A program made the position numbers and the translations under genes. Positions 33,027 to 41,707 of a stretch of 64,000 nucleotides of DNA are shown here, in pieces. Numbering within the stretch: the first letter of the stretch is position 1; the number at the start of each line of letters is the position of its first letter. Source of the stretch: AC-32 sp035624425 (lineage in GTDB: Bacteria > Actinomycetota > Thermoleophilia > Gaiellales > Gaiellaceae); assembly GCA_035624425.1 (NCBI GenBank), contig DASPRN010000036.1:1-64000 (forward strand), given 5' to 3'. Below the pieces are notes generated by a model. It was not told where the DNA came from. It searched no databases and was given only the letters and a program-made list of their open reading frames with translations.

Positions 33027-34228
33027 CAGTCGCCGAGCGGAACCTCAGCGTGGAGCTGCGCGCAGAGCTGGACGGGCTGCGCGAGGCGGGGACGCTGAAG
33101 CGCTTCAACACCCTCGGCTCGCCGCAGGGGCCTGTCGTCGAGATGGCGGGCCGCGGCGAGGTGCTCGTGCTCTCGTCCAACAACTACCTCGGGCTTGCGG
33201 CCCGGCCGGAGGTCGTCGAGGCCGGCATCGAGGGACTGCGCCGCTACGGGGCGGGCACGGCGTCGGTGCGCTTCATCTGTGGCACGTTCGCGCCGCACCT
33301 GGAGCTCGAGCGCGAGCTGGCCGAGCTGGTCGGCACCGAGGCGGCGCTGACCTACGTGTCCTGCTGGAACGCGAACGAGGCCGTCATCCCGAGCCTGACC
33401 GACGAGCGGACGGTGATCCTCTCGGACGCCCTCAACCACGCGAGCATCGTCGACGCGATCCGGCTCTCGAAGCCGGCCGCGAAGGTGGTCTACGCGCACT
33501 CGTCCATGGACGAGCTGCGCGTCGGGCTCGAGGCGGCCCCGGCGGGGGCGCGGAAGCTCGTCGTCACCGACGGCGTCTTCAGCATGGAGGGCGATCTCGC
33601 CCGGCTGCCAGAGATCGTCGAGCTCGCGAACCGATACGGCGCGATCGTGATCGTCGACGACTCGCACGGCACCGGCGTGATGGGCGCCACCGGCCGGGGG
33701 GTGGCGGAGCACTTCGGCCTCACGGGGCAGATCGACGTGATCACGAGCACGCTCGGCAAGGCGCTCGGCGGGGCGGCGGGCGGCTTCGTGGCCTCGTCGG
33801 CCGAGGTCTGCGAGATGCTCGCCCAGCGCTCGCGGCCGCAGCTCTTCTCCAACGCGCTGCCGCCGACCGTCGCCTGCAGCGCGCTCGAGGCCGTGCGCGT
33901 GCTGCGCCGCGAGCCAGAGCTTCCCGAGCGTCTCCGGGAGCTAACCCGCGACTTCCGCAGGCGGCTCCGCGAGCTCGGGTTCGATCCGCTCGACGGCGAG
34001 GCGGCGATCGTGCCGGTCATCGTCGGCGAGACGGAGTTCGCGATCCGCTTCAGCGAGCGGCTGCTCGACGAAGGCGTCTTCGTCACCGGCTTCGGCTTCC
34101 CGGTCGTCCCGGAGGGGACGGCCCGGATCCGCGTTCAGCTCTCGGCCGCGCTCGAGCCGGCGCATCTCGACCGCGCGCTCGAGGCGTTCGAGCGGGTTGG
34201 CAGCGAGCTCGGCGTCGGCCTGAGGTAA
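33023..34228 (+). CDS. kbl: 2-amino-3-ketobutyrate CoA ligase (glycine C-acetyltransferase)
   Basis: 401 residues from ATG 33023. This PLP enzyme of the alpha-oxoamine synthase family cleaves 2-amino-3-ketobutyrate with CoA to glycine and acetyl-CoA. Motifs: SSNNYLGLAARPEV (51-64), LNHASIVDAIRLSK, VTDGVFSMEGDLA, IVDDSHGTGVMG (210-221) and the PLP lysine in TSTLGKALGG (K246). Context with tdh supports Kbl over 8-amino-7-oxononanoate synthase. The start codon overlaps the small ORF by ATGA. A consensus AGGAGGT for the next gene directly follows its stop. Confidence 0.92.
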   Translation: MTVAERNLSVELRAELDGLREAGTLKRFNTLGSPQGPVVEMAGRGEVLVLSSNNYLGLAARPEVVEAGIEGLRRYGAGTASVRFICGTFAPHLELERELAELVGTEAALTYVSCWNANEAVIPSLTDERTVILSDALNHASIVDAIRLSKPAAKVVYAHSSMDELRVGLEAAPAGARKLVVTDGVFSMEGDLARLPEIVELANRYGAIVIVDDSHGTGVMGATGRGVAEHFGLTGQIDVITSTLGKALGGAAGGFVASSAEVCEMLAQRSRPQLFSNALPPTVACSALEAVRVLRREPELPERLRELTRDFRRRLRELGFDPLDGEAAIVPVIVGETEFAIRFSERLLDEGVFVTGFGFPVVPEGTARIRVQLSAALEPAHLDRALEAFERVGSELGVGLR

Positions 34229-34239
34229 AGGAGGTTGTG

Positions 34240-34674
34240 ATGACGTACCCCGCGCTTGCCAAGCTCCGCGTCGTCGACGCGATGCACCCGGGCCTGATCT
34301 CGTGCTCGCCCGAGGCCCCGCTCCGGACGGTCGCGCGGATGATGGCGACCTACCGCGTGCACGCGATCCTCGTCACGGCTCACGGCGCCGGCGAGCTTCC
34401 CGGCGACCGGCGCTGGGGGATCGTCTCCGACGCGGCGCTGCTCCGTGCCGCCGAGCAGGGCGATCTGGACGAGCAGGTCGCCGGGGCGATCGCCGACACG
34501 CCGGTCCTGACGATCGCGAGCAGCGACGAGCTCGCCCGGGCAGCCCAGCAGATGCTCGAGTACGGGGCCTCGCACCTGGTCGTGCTCGAGCGCCGGTCGG
34601 AGTCGCCGATCGGCGTGCTCTCCACGCTCGACGTCGCCCGGGCGCTGGCCGGCTTTCCCGCGACCCACCTCTAG
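34240..34674 (+). CDS. CBS-domain pair protein
   Basis: 144 residues from ATG 34240 with a perfect AGGAGGT six bases upstream. Two CBS motifs are visible: VVDAMHPGLISCSPEAPL through GIVSDAALLRA, and the second from DTPVLTIASSDELA to GVLSTLDVARALAG. No other domain is present. Such stand-alone CBS proteins bind adenine nucleotides and regulate partner enzymes or transporters. Placement at the end of the tdh-kbl run suggests control of that pathway, but this is only inference. It converges on the M20 gene with three bases between stops. Confidence 0.85.
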   Translation: MTYPALAKLRVVDAMHPGLISCSPEAPLRTVARMMATYRVHAILVTAHGAGELPGDRRWGIVSDAALLRAAEQGDLDEQVAGAIADTPVLTIASSDELARAAQQMLEYGASHLVVLERRSESPIGVLSTLDVARALAGFPATHL

Positions 34675-34677
34675 CCG

Positions 34678-35865
34678 CTAGGAAGCGACGGCCCGAAGGC
34701 CGGCGACGCTTGCCGGCTCCAGCAAGAGCAGCGCCAGCAGGGCCGCGCGCTCGGCGAGGCTCGAGATGCTGACGTGCTCGTCGGGTGCGTGGCTGCCGTC
34801 GCCTGCCGGGCCGAGCCCGTCGAGCGTCGCCGTGTAGAGGCTGGTCGTGTTCGCGTCCGAGGCGCCGCCGACGAGGCCCGCGTCTTCCAGCTCGAGGCCG
34901 AGCGCCATCCCCAGCCGCTGGGCCGTCGCGAGTAGCTGCCGGTTGCGCGGCGTCGGCTCCATCGGCGGGCGGCCGATTCGACCCTCGATCTCGAGCGAGC
35001 TTCCCTCCAGGACGGGTCGGAGGCCGCGAATCGCGCGCTCGATCTCCACCGCCGCTGCGGCCGTCGGGACCCGGACGCCGATCCTGGCGCTCGCCTCCGG
35101 CGCGACCACATTCGGGAGCAGGCCGCCGTCGACCGTGCCGACGTTGACGGTGATGCCGCGCCCCGGATCGTTCAGCGCGAACAGCCGCTGCACCTGGTGG
35201 GAGAGCTCCAGGATCGCGCTCACTCCCTGCTCGAAGCTCGTGCCGGCGTGCGAGGCGCGGCCCCGGACGCGGATCCGGAAGCGGCCGGCTCCCTTGCGGG
35301 CGATCTTCAGCCGGTTCTGGCCGCGCTCGCCGCCCTCGAGCACGAACGCGCGCTCGGCGCTCCGCGCCAGCCTCCGGATCATGCGCCGGGAGGAGCCGCT
35401 GCCGATCTCCTCGTCGCTGTTTACGACCGCGACCGGCGTCAACGCCGGAACGAGCTCGAACGCCTGAAGTGCCTGCAACGCGAACACGAGCTGCGCGAGG
35501 CCGGCCTTCATGTCGTGGGTTCCCGGGCCGAACAGCAGGTCGCCCTCCCGCCGCAGCGGCATCCGCTCCACCGTGCCGAGCGGCCAGACCGTGTCCATGT
35601 GCCCGACGATCAGCTGGAACGGCGCGCCTCGCCGGCGTGCGCGGGGCCGCGTGTAGAGATGGTCTCCGGTGTCGAAGCCGGGAATGCGCCGGACGGCGAA
35701 GCCGACCTGGTCGAGCTCCCCGGCGAGGATCGAGAAAGGCCCTCGCTGGGCCGCCGGGTCCTGCGAAGGCGACTCGGCGAGAACCAGCCGCTCGAGCAGG
35801 GCAACCATCTCCGGCTCGCGGCCTTTCAGCCAGGCGAGCAGCTCCGGCCCGTGCGCGCCGCGCAT
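34678..35865 (-). CDS. M20-family zinc peptidase (glutamate carboxypeptidase-like)
   Basis: 395 residues from ATG 35865. Metal ligands and catalytic residues of M20 peptidases are visible: GHMDTVWP (His and catalytic Asp), GPGTHDMKAGLAQ (bridging Asp), NSDEEIGS (catalytic Glu-Glu), SHAGTSFEQG (dimerisation-domain His) and the final GDGSHAPDEHV. No signal peptide, so it is cytoplasmic. It resembles CPG2-type carboxypeptidases that release C-terminal Glu or other amino acids, or deacylases. It is last in the minus-strand run ATPase - tpl - flavin reductase - M20, spaced two bases after the flavin reductase gene. Confidence 0.88.
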   Translation of the reverse strand: MRGAHGPELLAWLKGREPEMVALLERLVLAESPSQDPAAQRGPFSILAGELDQVGFAVRRIPGFDTGDHLYTRPRARRRGAPFQLIVGHMDTVWPLGTVERMPLRREGDLLFGPGTHDMKAGLAQLVFALQALQAFELVPALTPVAVVNSDEEIGSGSSRRMIRRLARSAERAFVLEGGERGQNRLKIARKGAGRFRIRVRGRASHAGTSFEQGVSAILELSHQVQRLFALNDPGRGITVNVGTVDGGLLPNVVAPEASARIGVRVPTAAAAVEIERAIRGLRPVLEGSSLEIEGRIGRPPMEPTPRNRQLLATAQRLGMALGLELEDAGLVGGASDANTTSLYTATLDGLGPAGDGSHAPDEHVSISSLAERAALLALLLLEPASVAGLRAVAS

Positions 35866-35867
35866 CG

Positions 35868-36482
35868 CTAGCGCCGGAAGTCGGCCGGGAACGGGAACGA
35901 ATACGTCTCCCCGGCCGTCGCGAAGCGCCCGGGCGAGAGGTAGACGAGCGGGCGGAGCTGGTGCAGGAGGTCCGCATCGTCGACGTCGGCGCCGCGAAGC
36001 GCGGACCGCGGCGCGGACGCGGCGACGATCCGCCCGACGACGACGCTGTTCTCACCGAAACCGTCGATCACGCGGTCGAGGGCGCACTCGAGGTAGAGGA
36101 CGCACCCTTCGACGAGCACGCCGTCCACCGCACGGGCCGGGATGACCGGAACCGCCGCCAGGCTCGGCTTCGAATGGTCGTCGAGCCGCCCGCCCGCCGC
36201 CATGCTCGTCTGCAGGAGCCGGTCCGCTCCAGGAAAGCTGACGGTGAACTCCGGGTGCTCGGCCAGGTTGCGGTAGGTCGAGTGCCGGGGGCTGCAGACG
36301 AATCCGAAGTAGTTCTCCCAGCCGAACGGCATCGCGAGGTGCTTCGGCGCCACGTCGTGGCCGTCGCCCTCCCTCGTTGCGACGAGGACGAGCGGCGCGA
36401 CGGTGAACACGCGCTCCCAGATCGGGGTCTCCGTCGAGAGCTCGACGAGCTGCTCGGGCTCGGCCGCTGGTGCCGAGCTCAT
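35868..36482 (-). CDS. Flavin reductase-like FMN-binding split-barrel protein
   Basis: 204 residues from ATG 36482, overlapping the tpl stop by four bases (ATGA). PLVLVATREGDG, PKHLAMPFGWENYFGF, CSPRHSTYRNLAEHPEFTVSFP and SVVVGRIVAA follow the flavin reductase-like split-barrel fold that binds FMN. Members reduce flavin for monooxygenases or act as oxidoreductases themselves. Because tpl releases phenol, a link to phenol oxidation is conceivable, but no oxygenase gene is nearby. The substrate is unknown. Confidence 0.8.
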   Translation of the reverse strand: MSSAPAAEPEQLVELSTETPIWERVFTVAPLVLVATREGDGHDVAPKHLAMPFGWENYFGFVCSPRHSTYRNLAEHPEFTVSFPGADRLLQTSMAAGGRLDDHSKPSLAAVPVIPARAVDGVLVEGCVLYLECALDRVIDGFGENSVVVGRIVAASAPRSALRGADVDDADLLHQLRPLVYLSPGRFATAGETYSFPFPADFRR

Positions 36483-37879
36483 GGCGTGCTCGGCTCGGCG
36501 ACCGCGACGGACGGCTCGAGGAAGACGCCGAGCGCCTCGAAGCGCGCCTGGAAGAAGCGCAGGTGCTCCGGCTCGTAGGTCATCCGCAGGCCCGGCACCT
36601 GGTCGCGCCGCTCGAAGACGCCGGTGACGACGTCGGCGACGTAGGCCAGGTGCTCCTGCGTGTAGACGCGCCGCGGGATTGTGAGTCGAACGAGCTCGAG
36701 CCCGTCGTACGGCTCGTCGCCGTGCTGGCCGGAGACGATGCCGCGCTCCATCGAGCGGACGCCGCCGGCGAGGTAGAGGGCGGCCGCGAGCGCCTGCGCC
36801 GGGAACTCCTCCTGCGACACGTGCGGCAGGAACCGCTTCGCGTCGAGGAAGACCGCGTGCGCTCCGAGCGGGAGGACGATCGGGATGCCGCGCTCGAGCA
36901 GGAGGCCGCCGAGGTACGCGCTCTGTGAAACGTAGTGCCGCACGGTTGCCTCGTCGGCCGACTCTCTGATTCCCTGCGCGAGGGCCTCCATGTCATGCCC
37001 GGCGATGCCGCCGTAATGGGGGAAGCCCTCGTAGACGACCACGAGCTCGCGCGCCCGCTCGGCGAGCTCGTCGTCGTTCAGGGCGAGCACGCCTCCGATC
37101 GGCACGAAGTGGTCCTTCTTCGACGAGAAGACGGCCCCGTCCGAGAGCTCAGCGATCGCGCGGATCAGCTCGGGGAAGGCCCGCCCGGCCTCCCCGGGCT
37201 CGCGGTCCTTGACGAACAACGCGTTCTCCGAGATCCGCGTCGCATCGAGGATGAGGGGCACACCGTGCTCGAGGGTCAGCTCCCGGACCCGGGCCAGGTT
37301 CTCGAGCGAGAAGGGCTGCCCGCCGGCCATGTTCAGGCAGGCCTCGACCCGGACGAAGGCGATCAGCTCCGGGGCGCAGGCGGCGAGGACGTGGCCGAGC
37401 GCCTCGAGGTCGACGTTGCCCTTGAACGGGTGCGCCGAGAGCGGGTCGCTCGCCTCCGGGACCGAGACGTCGACCCAGACGCCGCCCGCCAGCTCGACGT
37501 GCTCGCGCGACGTGGTGAAGTAGAGGTTCGACGCGACGATCGATCCCGGCTCGACGAGCAGCTTCGCGAGCAGGTGCTCCGCGCCGCGGCCCTGGTGCGT
37601 CGGGATCACGTGGCGATAGCCGTAGGTCTCCCGTACCGCCTGCTCGAGCCGGAAGAAGCTGCGCGAACCGGCGTAGGCCTCGTCGCCGAGCTCCATCGCC
37701 GCCCGCTGCTCCTGGGAGAGCGCCGAGGTGCCGCTGTCGGTGAGCAGGTCGACGAACACGTCGTCGGAGTGGAGCAGGAAGGTGTTGTAGCCCGCCTCCT
37801 CGAGCACGCGCCTCCGCTCGGGCTCGGAGCGGAGCGCGATCGGCTCGACGACCTTGATCTTCCAGGGAGGCGCCGTCAC
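36479..37879 (-). CDS. tpl: Tyrosine phenol-lyase (beta-tyrosinase) family PLP enzyme
   Basis: 466 residues from GTG 37879. The beta-eliminating lyase family is certain: DLLTDSGTSALS, GDEAYAGSRSFF, IPTHQGRGAEHLL, NMAGGQPFSLENL, the PLP lysine in SSKKDHFVPIGG (K255) and LVRLTIPRRVYT. Tyrosine phenol-lyase is favoured over tryptophanase by GVRSMERGI at 373-381 (Met and Arg that contact the phenol ring; tryptophanases have GIRAVEIGS) and by Phe442 in LRFF where tryptophanase has His. The comparison is with the Citrobacter and E. coli sequences from memory. It would split tyrosine to phenol, pyruvate and ammonia. It follows the ATPase operon behind a 70-base leader. Confidence 0.85.
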   Translation of the reverse strand: MTAPPWKIKVVEPIALRSEPERRRVLEEAGYNTFLLHSDDVFVDLLTDSGTSALSQEQRAAMELGDEAYAGSRSFFRLEQAVRETYGYRHVIPTHQGRGAEHLLAKLLVEPGSIVASNLYFTTSREHVELAGGVWVDVSVPEASDPLSAHPFKGNVDLEALGHVLAACAPELIAFVRVEACLNMAGGQPFSLENLARVRELTLEHGVPLILDATRISENALFVKDREPGEAGRAFPELIRAIAELSDGAVFSSKKDHFVPIGGVLALNDDELAERARELVVVYEGFPHYGGIAGHDMEALAQGIRESADEATVRHYVSQSAYLGGLLLERGIPIVLPLGAHAVFLDAKRFLPHVSQEEFPAQALAAALYLAGGVRSMERGIVSGQHGDEPYDGLELVRLTIPRRVYTQEHLAYVADVVTGVFERRDQVPGLRMTYEPEHLRFFQARFEALGVFLEPSVAVAEPSTP

Positions 37880-37949
37880 AACCAGATGGTCCCCGCTGCA
37901 CGCCGAAACGGCATCCGCGGCTGCGCTGATCGGCGGTGCGGGGAACTAC
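37880..37949 (-). repeat. GTAGTT leader, copy 3 (before tpl)
   Basis: In gene direction it starts GTAGTTCCCCGCA, identical to the asnA leader for 13 bases. GCCGATCAGCGC and GATGCCGT follow with one extra base, and it ends at the tpl GTG after 70 bases. The TAG is the stop codon of the ATPase D-subunit gene. CCCCGCACCGCCGA near the start can pair with TCGGCGTGCAGCGGGG further on, forming a long imperfect stem. Confidence 0.65.
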
Positions 37950-38599
37950 TCCGTGCTCGCGTGCACGCGGTGTTCGCGCCGCCTCGCGGGTTGGCGCCGG
38001 GCGATCCAGCGGATGCGCGCCGCCTCCTCGCGCTCGCCTTCGTCGAGGGCGAGCTCGAGGGCGGCGAGGGCCTCCTCGTGGCGGGGGATCCAGCGCCGCT
38101 CGACGGCTCGGAGCCGCCGGGTGGTCGCCTTCAGCTCCGCGGCTGTGCGTTCGTGGGCGAGCCGTGTCGTTGCGAACGCCGCGGCGGCTGTGAGTGCGCT
38201 CCGGTGGGCGGCGGCGGCGTAGACGAGCGCCGAGCTGCCGCCGAGAGCCGAGAGGTCGGGAGCGGGGGCATGGGTCACGTCGGCCTCGGCGGGGTAGGCG
38301 AGGCCGAGCGTCCGGCGCCAGGCGATCTCGATCCGGGCCGGCTCGCGGCTGTAGAAGGCGGCCAGCTCGAGCGCACGCTCGCCGCCGATGACCGCCGCGC
38401 GCGCGAGCCAGGTCTCCGCTTCGCGCGCGGCCTCCGTCCAATCCGCCTCGGCCTCGGAGAGGAGCTCGGCGAGCCGCCGCTCGAGGCGGAGCAGTGCCTG
38501 CCGCTTCTGGTCCAGGACCTCGGCTCCGCGCCGGGCGGTCGCCAGCCGGCGCACGAGCCACGGCCGCCCGGCTCTACCGGTCGGCAGCCGCAGCGGCAT
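37946..38599 (-). CDS. atpD: V/A-type ATPase subunit D (central shaft)
   Basis: 217 residues from ATG 38599, starting inside the B-subunit gene (26-base overlap). The long N-terminal helix (LVRRLATARRGAEVLDQKRQALLRLERRL) and C-terminal helix (TTRRLRAVERRWIPRHEEALAALELALDEGEREE) are the coiled-coil pair of the D/gamma-like rotor shaft, with the family pattern K/RRVNALE-x-V-x-IP seen as TRRLRAVERRWIP. It turns within the A3B3 head. Its TAG is the start of the leader before tpl. Confidence 0.9.
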   Translation of the reverse strand: MPLRLPTGRAGRPWLVRRLATARRGAEVLDQKRQALLRLERRLAELLSEAEADWTEAAREAETWLARAAVIGGERALELAAFYSREPARIEIAWRRTLGLAYPAEADVTHAPAPDLSALGGSSALVYAAAAHRSALTAAAAFATTRLAHERTAAELKATTRRLRAVERRWIPRHEEALAALELALDEGEREEAARIRWIARRQPARRREHRVHASTE

Positions 38600-39977
38600 C
38601 CGGCTCCTCCGGGTAGCGGGTGGCGAGCAGCTCGGAGCCCACCATGGTCAGCTCGCGTCGCGGGAGCACGGAGGCCGCGCGCCAGGCCCGGTCGAGCGTC
38701 TCGTCGAGGGTGCGCGACTCCTCGCGGCCCTGGGCGAGGAAGCCCGTCTCGAACCCCTCCGCGAAGGTCAGGTAGCGGCGCTCGCCCTCGCTGAGGGCGT
38801 CCGCCCCGACGACCTCCGCCAGCTCGGACGTCCGTCTCGCCTGCGCTGCGAGTGCGTAGAGCTGGGCGGCGATCGCGAGATGGTCGTCGCGCGTCCGACC
38901 CGGGCCTGCGCCGAGCCGCGCGAGCCGCGAGAGCGATGCCAGCGCGTCGAAAGGCGGGTAGATCCCGCGGACGTCGAGCTCCTGCGAAAGGACGAGCTGT
39001 CCTTCCGTGATGTACCCGGTCAGGTCGGGGACCGGGTGCGTGATGTCGCCGGCGGGCATCGTCAGCACGGGGAGCTGTGTCAGCGAGCCCGGCCGGCCCT
39101 CGATCCGTCCCGCGCGCTCGTAGAGCGAGGCGAGGTCGCTGTAGAGGTAGCCCGGATAGCCACGCCGGCTCGGCACCTCGCCCCGGGCGGCCGAGACCTC
39201 GCGCAATGCCTCGCAGTAGCTCGTCACGTCGGCCAGGACGACGAGCACGTGCCGCCCGAGGTCGAACGCCAGGTGCTCCGCGACGGTCAGCGCGATTCGC
39301 GGCGTGACCAGGCGCTCGGCAAGCGGGTCGTCCGCGGTGTTCAGGAACAGGGCGAGGTCGCCTTCGCCCGCGCGCCGCTCCAGCACCTCGCGGACCTGCG
39401 CGACGTCGGCGTGCGGGAGCCCGATCGCCGCGAAGACGACCGCGAACGGATCGCCGCCGACGCTCGCCTGCGCCGCGACCTGCGCGGCGAGCTCGAGGTG
39501 CGGCAGGCCGCCGACCGAGAAGACCGGCAGCTTCTGGCCGCGGACGAGCGTGGCCAGGCCGTCGATCGCCGAGACCCCGGTCAGGATCGCCTCGCCGGGC
39601 GTCGCGCGCGCGGCCGGGTTGATCGGGCTGCCGCCAACCTCCCGCAGCTCGCCGGAGACGATCGGCGGCCCGCCGTCGACCGGCTCGCCCCGCCCGTTGC
39701 AGACCCGCCCCAGCCAGCCCTCTCCGACCGGGACTCGCAGCGGCCGCCCGGAGAAGGCAACACGTACGTCGTCGAGGCGCAGGCCGGCCGTGCCTTCGAA
39801 GACCTCGACCACGGCGAGGTCTCGATCGACCTCGAGCACGACCCCGTGGCGCAGCGCGCCGGAGTCGAGGCGGATCTCGGCGACCTCGTCCCACCCGACG
39901 CCCTCGACGTCCTCGATCATGAGCAGCGGCCCGCGGATCTCCGACGCTCCGGCGTACTCGACGGGCGGGCCGCTCAG
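38574..39977 (-). CDS. atpB: V/A-type ATPase subunit B (non-catalytic head)
   Basis: 467 residues. Family start EYAGASEIRGPLLMIEDVEGV, then VFEGTAGLRLDDV, GLPHLELAAQVAAQA (in place of a Walker A), VVLADVTSYCEALREVS, RRGYPGYLYSDLASLYERA and PAGDITHPVPDLTGYITEGQ show the regulatory B subunit. No ATG, GTG or TTG fits the N terminus. The only sensible start is CTG at 39977, overlapping the TGA of the A gene as CTGA, just as other genes here use ATGA or GTGA. The next ATG would remove the conserved beginning. Confidence 0.9.
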   Translation of the reverse strand: MSGPPVEYAGASEIRGPLLMIEDVEGVGWDEVAEIRLDSGALRHGVVLEVDRDLAVVEVFEGTAGLRLDDVRVAFSGRPLRVPVGEGWLGRVCNGRGEPVDGGPPIVSGELREVGGSPINPAARATPGEAILTGVSAIDGLATLVRGQKLPVFSVGGLPHLELAAQVAAQASVGGDPFAVVFAAIGLPHADVAQVREVLERRAGEGDLALFLNTADDPLAERLVTPRIALTVAEHLAFDLGRHVLVVLADVTSYCEALREVSAARGEVPSRRGYPGYLYSDLASLYERAGRIEGRPGSLTQLPVLTMPAGDITHPVPDLTGYITEGQLVLSQELDVRGIYPPFDALASLSRLARLGAGPGRTRDDHLAIAAQLYALAAQARRTSELAEVVGADALSEGERRYLTFAEGFETGFLAQGREESRTLDETLDRAWRAASVLPRRELTMVGSELLATRYPEEPDAAAAADR

Positions 39978-41707
39978 CGCAACGCTCCGAGGCGGGCGAG
40001 CAGGCGTCTGCGAACGCCGTCGACCTCCGCCGCGTCGTCGGGGCGCGTTTCGTCGGGTGCCCGGATGGCATCGGAGAGGTCGACCTCCTCGATCGCTGCG
40101 GCCGTCACGCCGCTGCGCAGGAGCTCGAGGCAGCGCTCGTGCAGGTCGAGCACGAGCTGGAGCAGCGCCGCCTGCTTCTCGGGGGCGCAGTAGGCGTCGT
40201 TCTCGCTGAGAGAGCTCTGCTGGAGCACGGCCTCGCGGAGGAGCCTCGCCGTCACCAGCACGACGCGCTCGTCGTCCGGGAGCGAGCCGGCGCCGACGAG
40301 CTGGGCGACCGACTCGATCCGGTCGGCCTCCGCGAGCAGGCGCAGCGCGGCCGTCCGCCGCTCGCGCCAGGCCCAGTCGCCCTCCAGTGCGTGCCACGAG
40401 CCGACGGCCTCGGCGTCGCGTGAGGAGGAGTCGCGCCAGCTCACCGCCGGGTAGTGGCGGGCGTAGGCGAGGTCGCGGTCGAGCGACCAGACGCAGCGGA
40501 CGAAGCGGCGGGTGTGCGCCGAGACGGGCTCCGCCAGGTCTCCGCCGGGGGGAGAGACGGCGCCGACGATCGTCACCGAGCCCTCGGTGCCCCCGGGCAT
40601 CCGCACCCGGCCCGCCCGCTCGTAGAACGAGGCCAGTGCGGAGGCGAGCCCGGCCGGGTAGCCCTCCTCCGCGGGCAGCTCGTCGGTGCGCGAGGCCACC
40701 TCCCGCAGCGCCTCCGCCCAGCGCGAGGTCGAGTCGGCGATGAGAACGACGTCGTGGCCCATGTCCCGGTAGTACTCAGCGACCGTGACTCCCGTGTGGA
40801 TGCTCGCCTCGCGCGCCATGACGGGCATGTTCGAGACGTTGGCGATCAGAACGGTGCGCTCGAGCAGCGAGCGGCCGGTGCGCGGGTCCTCCAGCCGCGG
40901 CAGCTCGCCGAGCACGTCGGCCATCTCGTTGCCGCGCTCCCCGCAGCCGACGTAGACGATCACGTCCGCGTCGCACCACTTGGCGATCTGCTGCAGCAGC
41001 ACGGTCTTGCCCGTGCCGAAGCCGCCGGGCACGCCCGCGCTCGAGCCCCGGGCGACCGGGTAGAAGAGGTCGAGGACGCGCTGTCCGGTCCGGATCGGCG
41101 GCTCGGTCGGGAGCCGTGCCGCGAAGGGACGCGGCTGCCGTACCGGCCAGCGCTGCGCGAGCGAGAGCTCGTGGCCCCCGACGACCGCCACCGGCTCGTC
41201 GACCGTGTACTCGCCGGCCGGCGCAACCGACTCGACCCGTCCGGAGATCCCGGGCGGCACGAGCACCCGGTGCTCGATCGTCTCCGTCTCGGGGACGACG
41301 CCCAGCAGCCCGGCGGCCGCGAGCTCGTCTCCGACCCCCGCGGCCGGGCTGAACGGCCAGCGCCGGTCCGAAGGCAGCGTGCCCGGGCGCGTGCCGGACG
41401 CGAGCAGGTCGCCCGCCGCGGTCAGGCGGCGCAGCATGCCGTCGAAGACGCCGCCGAGCAGTCCGGGCCCGAGCTCGGCGCTCAACGGCCCGCCGCTGCT
41501 CAGGATCGGATCGCCGGGCCGGAGCCCGCCCGTGTACTCGTAGACCTGGACGGTCGCCCGGTCACCCGAGAGCGCGATCACCTCGCCCGGCAACCGCTTC
41601 GGCCCGACCTCGACGAAGTCGAGCATCGCCGCCTCGACGCCCTCGGCCTCGACGACGGGGCCGTTGACGCGGACGACGGCAGGCCTCGGCTCCGGCTTCA
41701 GCTCCAC
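39974..41707 (-). CDS. atpA: V/A-type ATPase subunit A (catalytic head)
   Basis: 577 residues from GTG 41707, overlapping the E gene by 10 bases. Walker A is GGFGTGKT at 228-235 (family usually GPFGSGKT). Also present: VYVGCGERGNEM, VLIADSTSRWAEALREVA, EEGYPAGLASALASFYERAGR and VSPPGGDLAEPV. It carries the non-homologous insert of A subunits (about 110-190, SGTRPGTLPSDRRWPF). It hydrolyses or makes ATP, coupled to ion flow through I and K. The direction of work in this organism cannot be told from sequence. Confidence 0.95.
   Translation of the reverse strand: MELKPEPRPAVVRVNGPVVEAEGVEAAMLDFVEVGPKRLPGEVIALSGDRATVQVYEYTGGLRPGDPILSSGGPLSAELGPGLLGGVFDGMLRRLTAAGDLLASGTRPGTLPSDRRWPFSPAAGVGDELAAAGLLGVVPETETIEHRVLVPPGISGRVESVAPAGEYTVDEPVAVVGGHELSLAQRWPVRQPRPFAARLPTEPPIRTGQRVLDLFYPVARGSSAGVPGGFGTGKTVLLQQIAKWCDADVIVYVGCGERGNEMADVLGELPRLEDPRTGRSLLERTVLIANVSNMPVMAREASIHTGVTVAEYYRDMGHDVVLIADSTSRWAEALREVASRTDELPAEEGYPAGLASALASFYERAGRVRMPGGTEGSVTIVGAVSPPGGDLAEPVSAHTRRFVRCVWSLDRDLAYARHYPAVSWRDSSSRDAEAVGSWHALEGDWAWRERRTAALRLLAEADRIESVAQLVGAGSLPDDERVVLVTARLLREAVLQQSSLSENDAYCAPEKQAALLQLVLDLHERCLELLRSGVTAAAIEEVDLSDAIRAPDETRPDDAAEVDGVRRRLLARLGALR

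Noticed and set aside
36479..37879. Tryptophanase (tnaA)
   Set aside because: Residues that set substrate choice (Met-Glu-Arg at 377-379 and Phe442) follow tyrosine phenol-lyase, and no TnaC-like leader peptide is seen.
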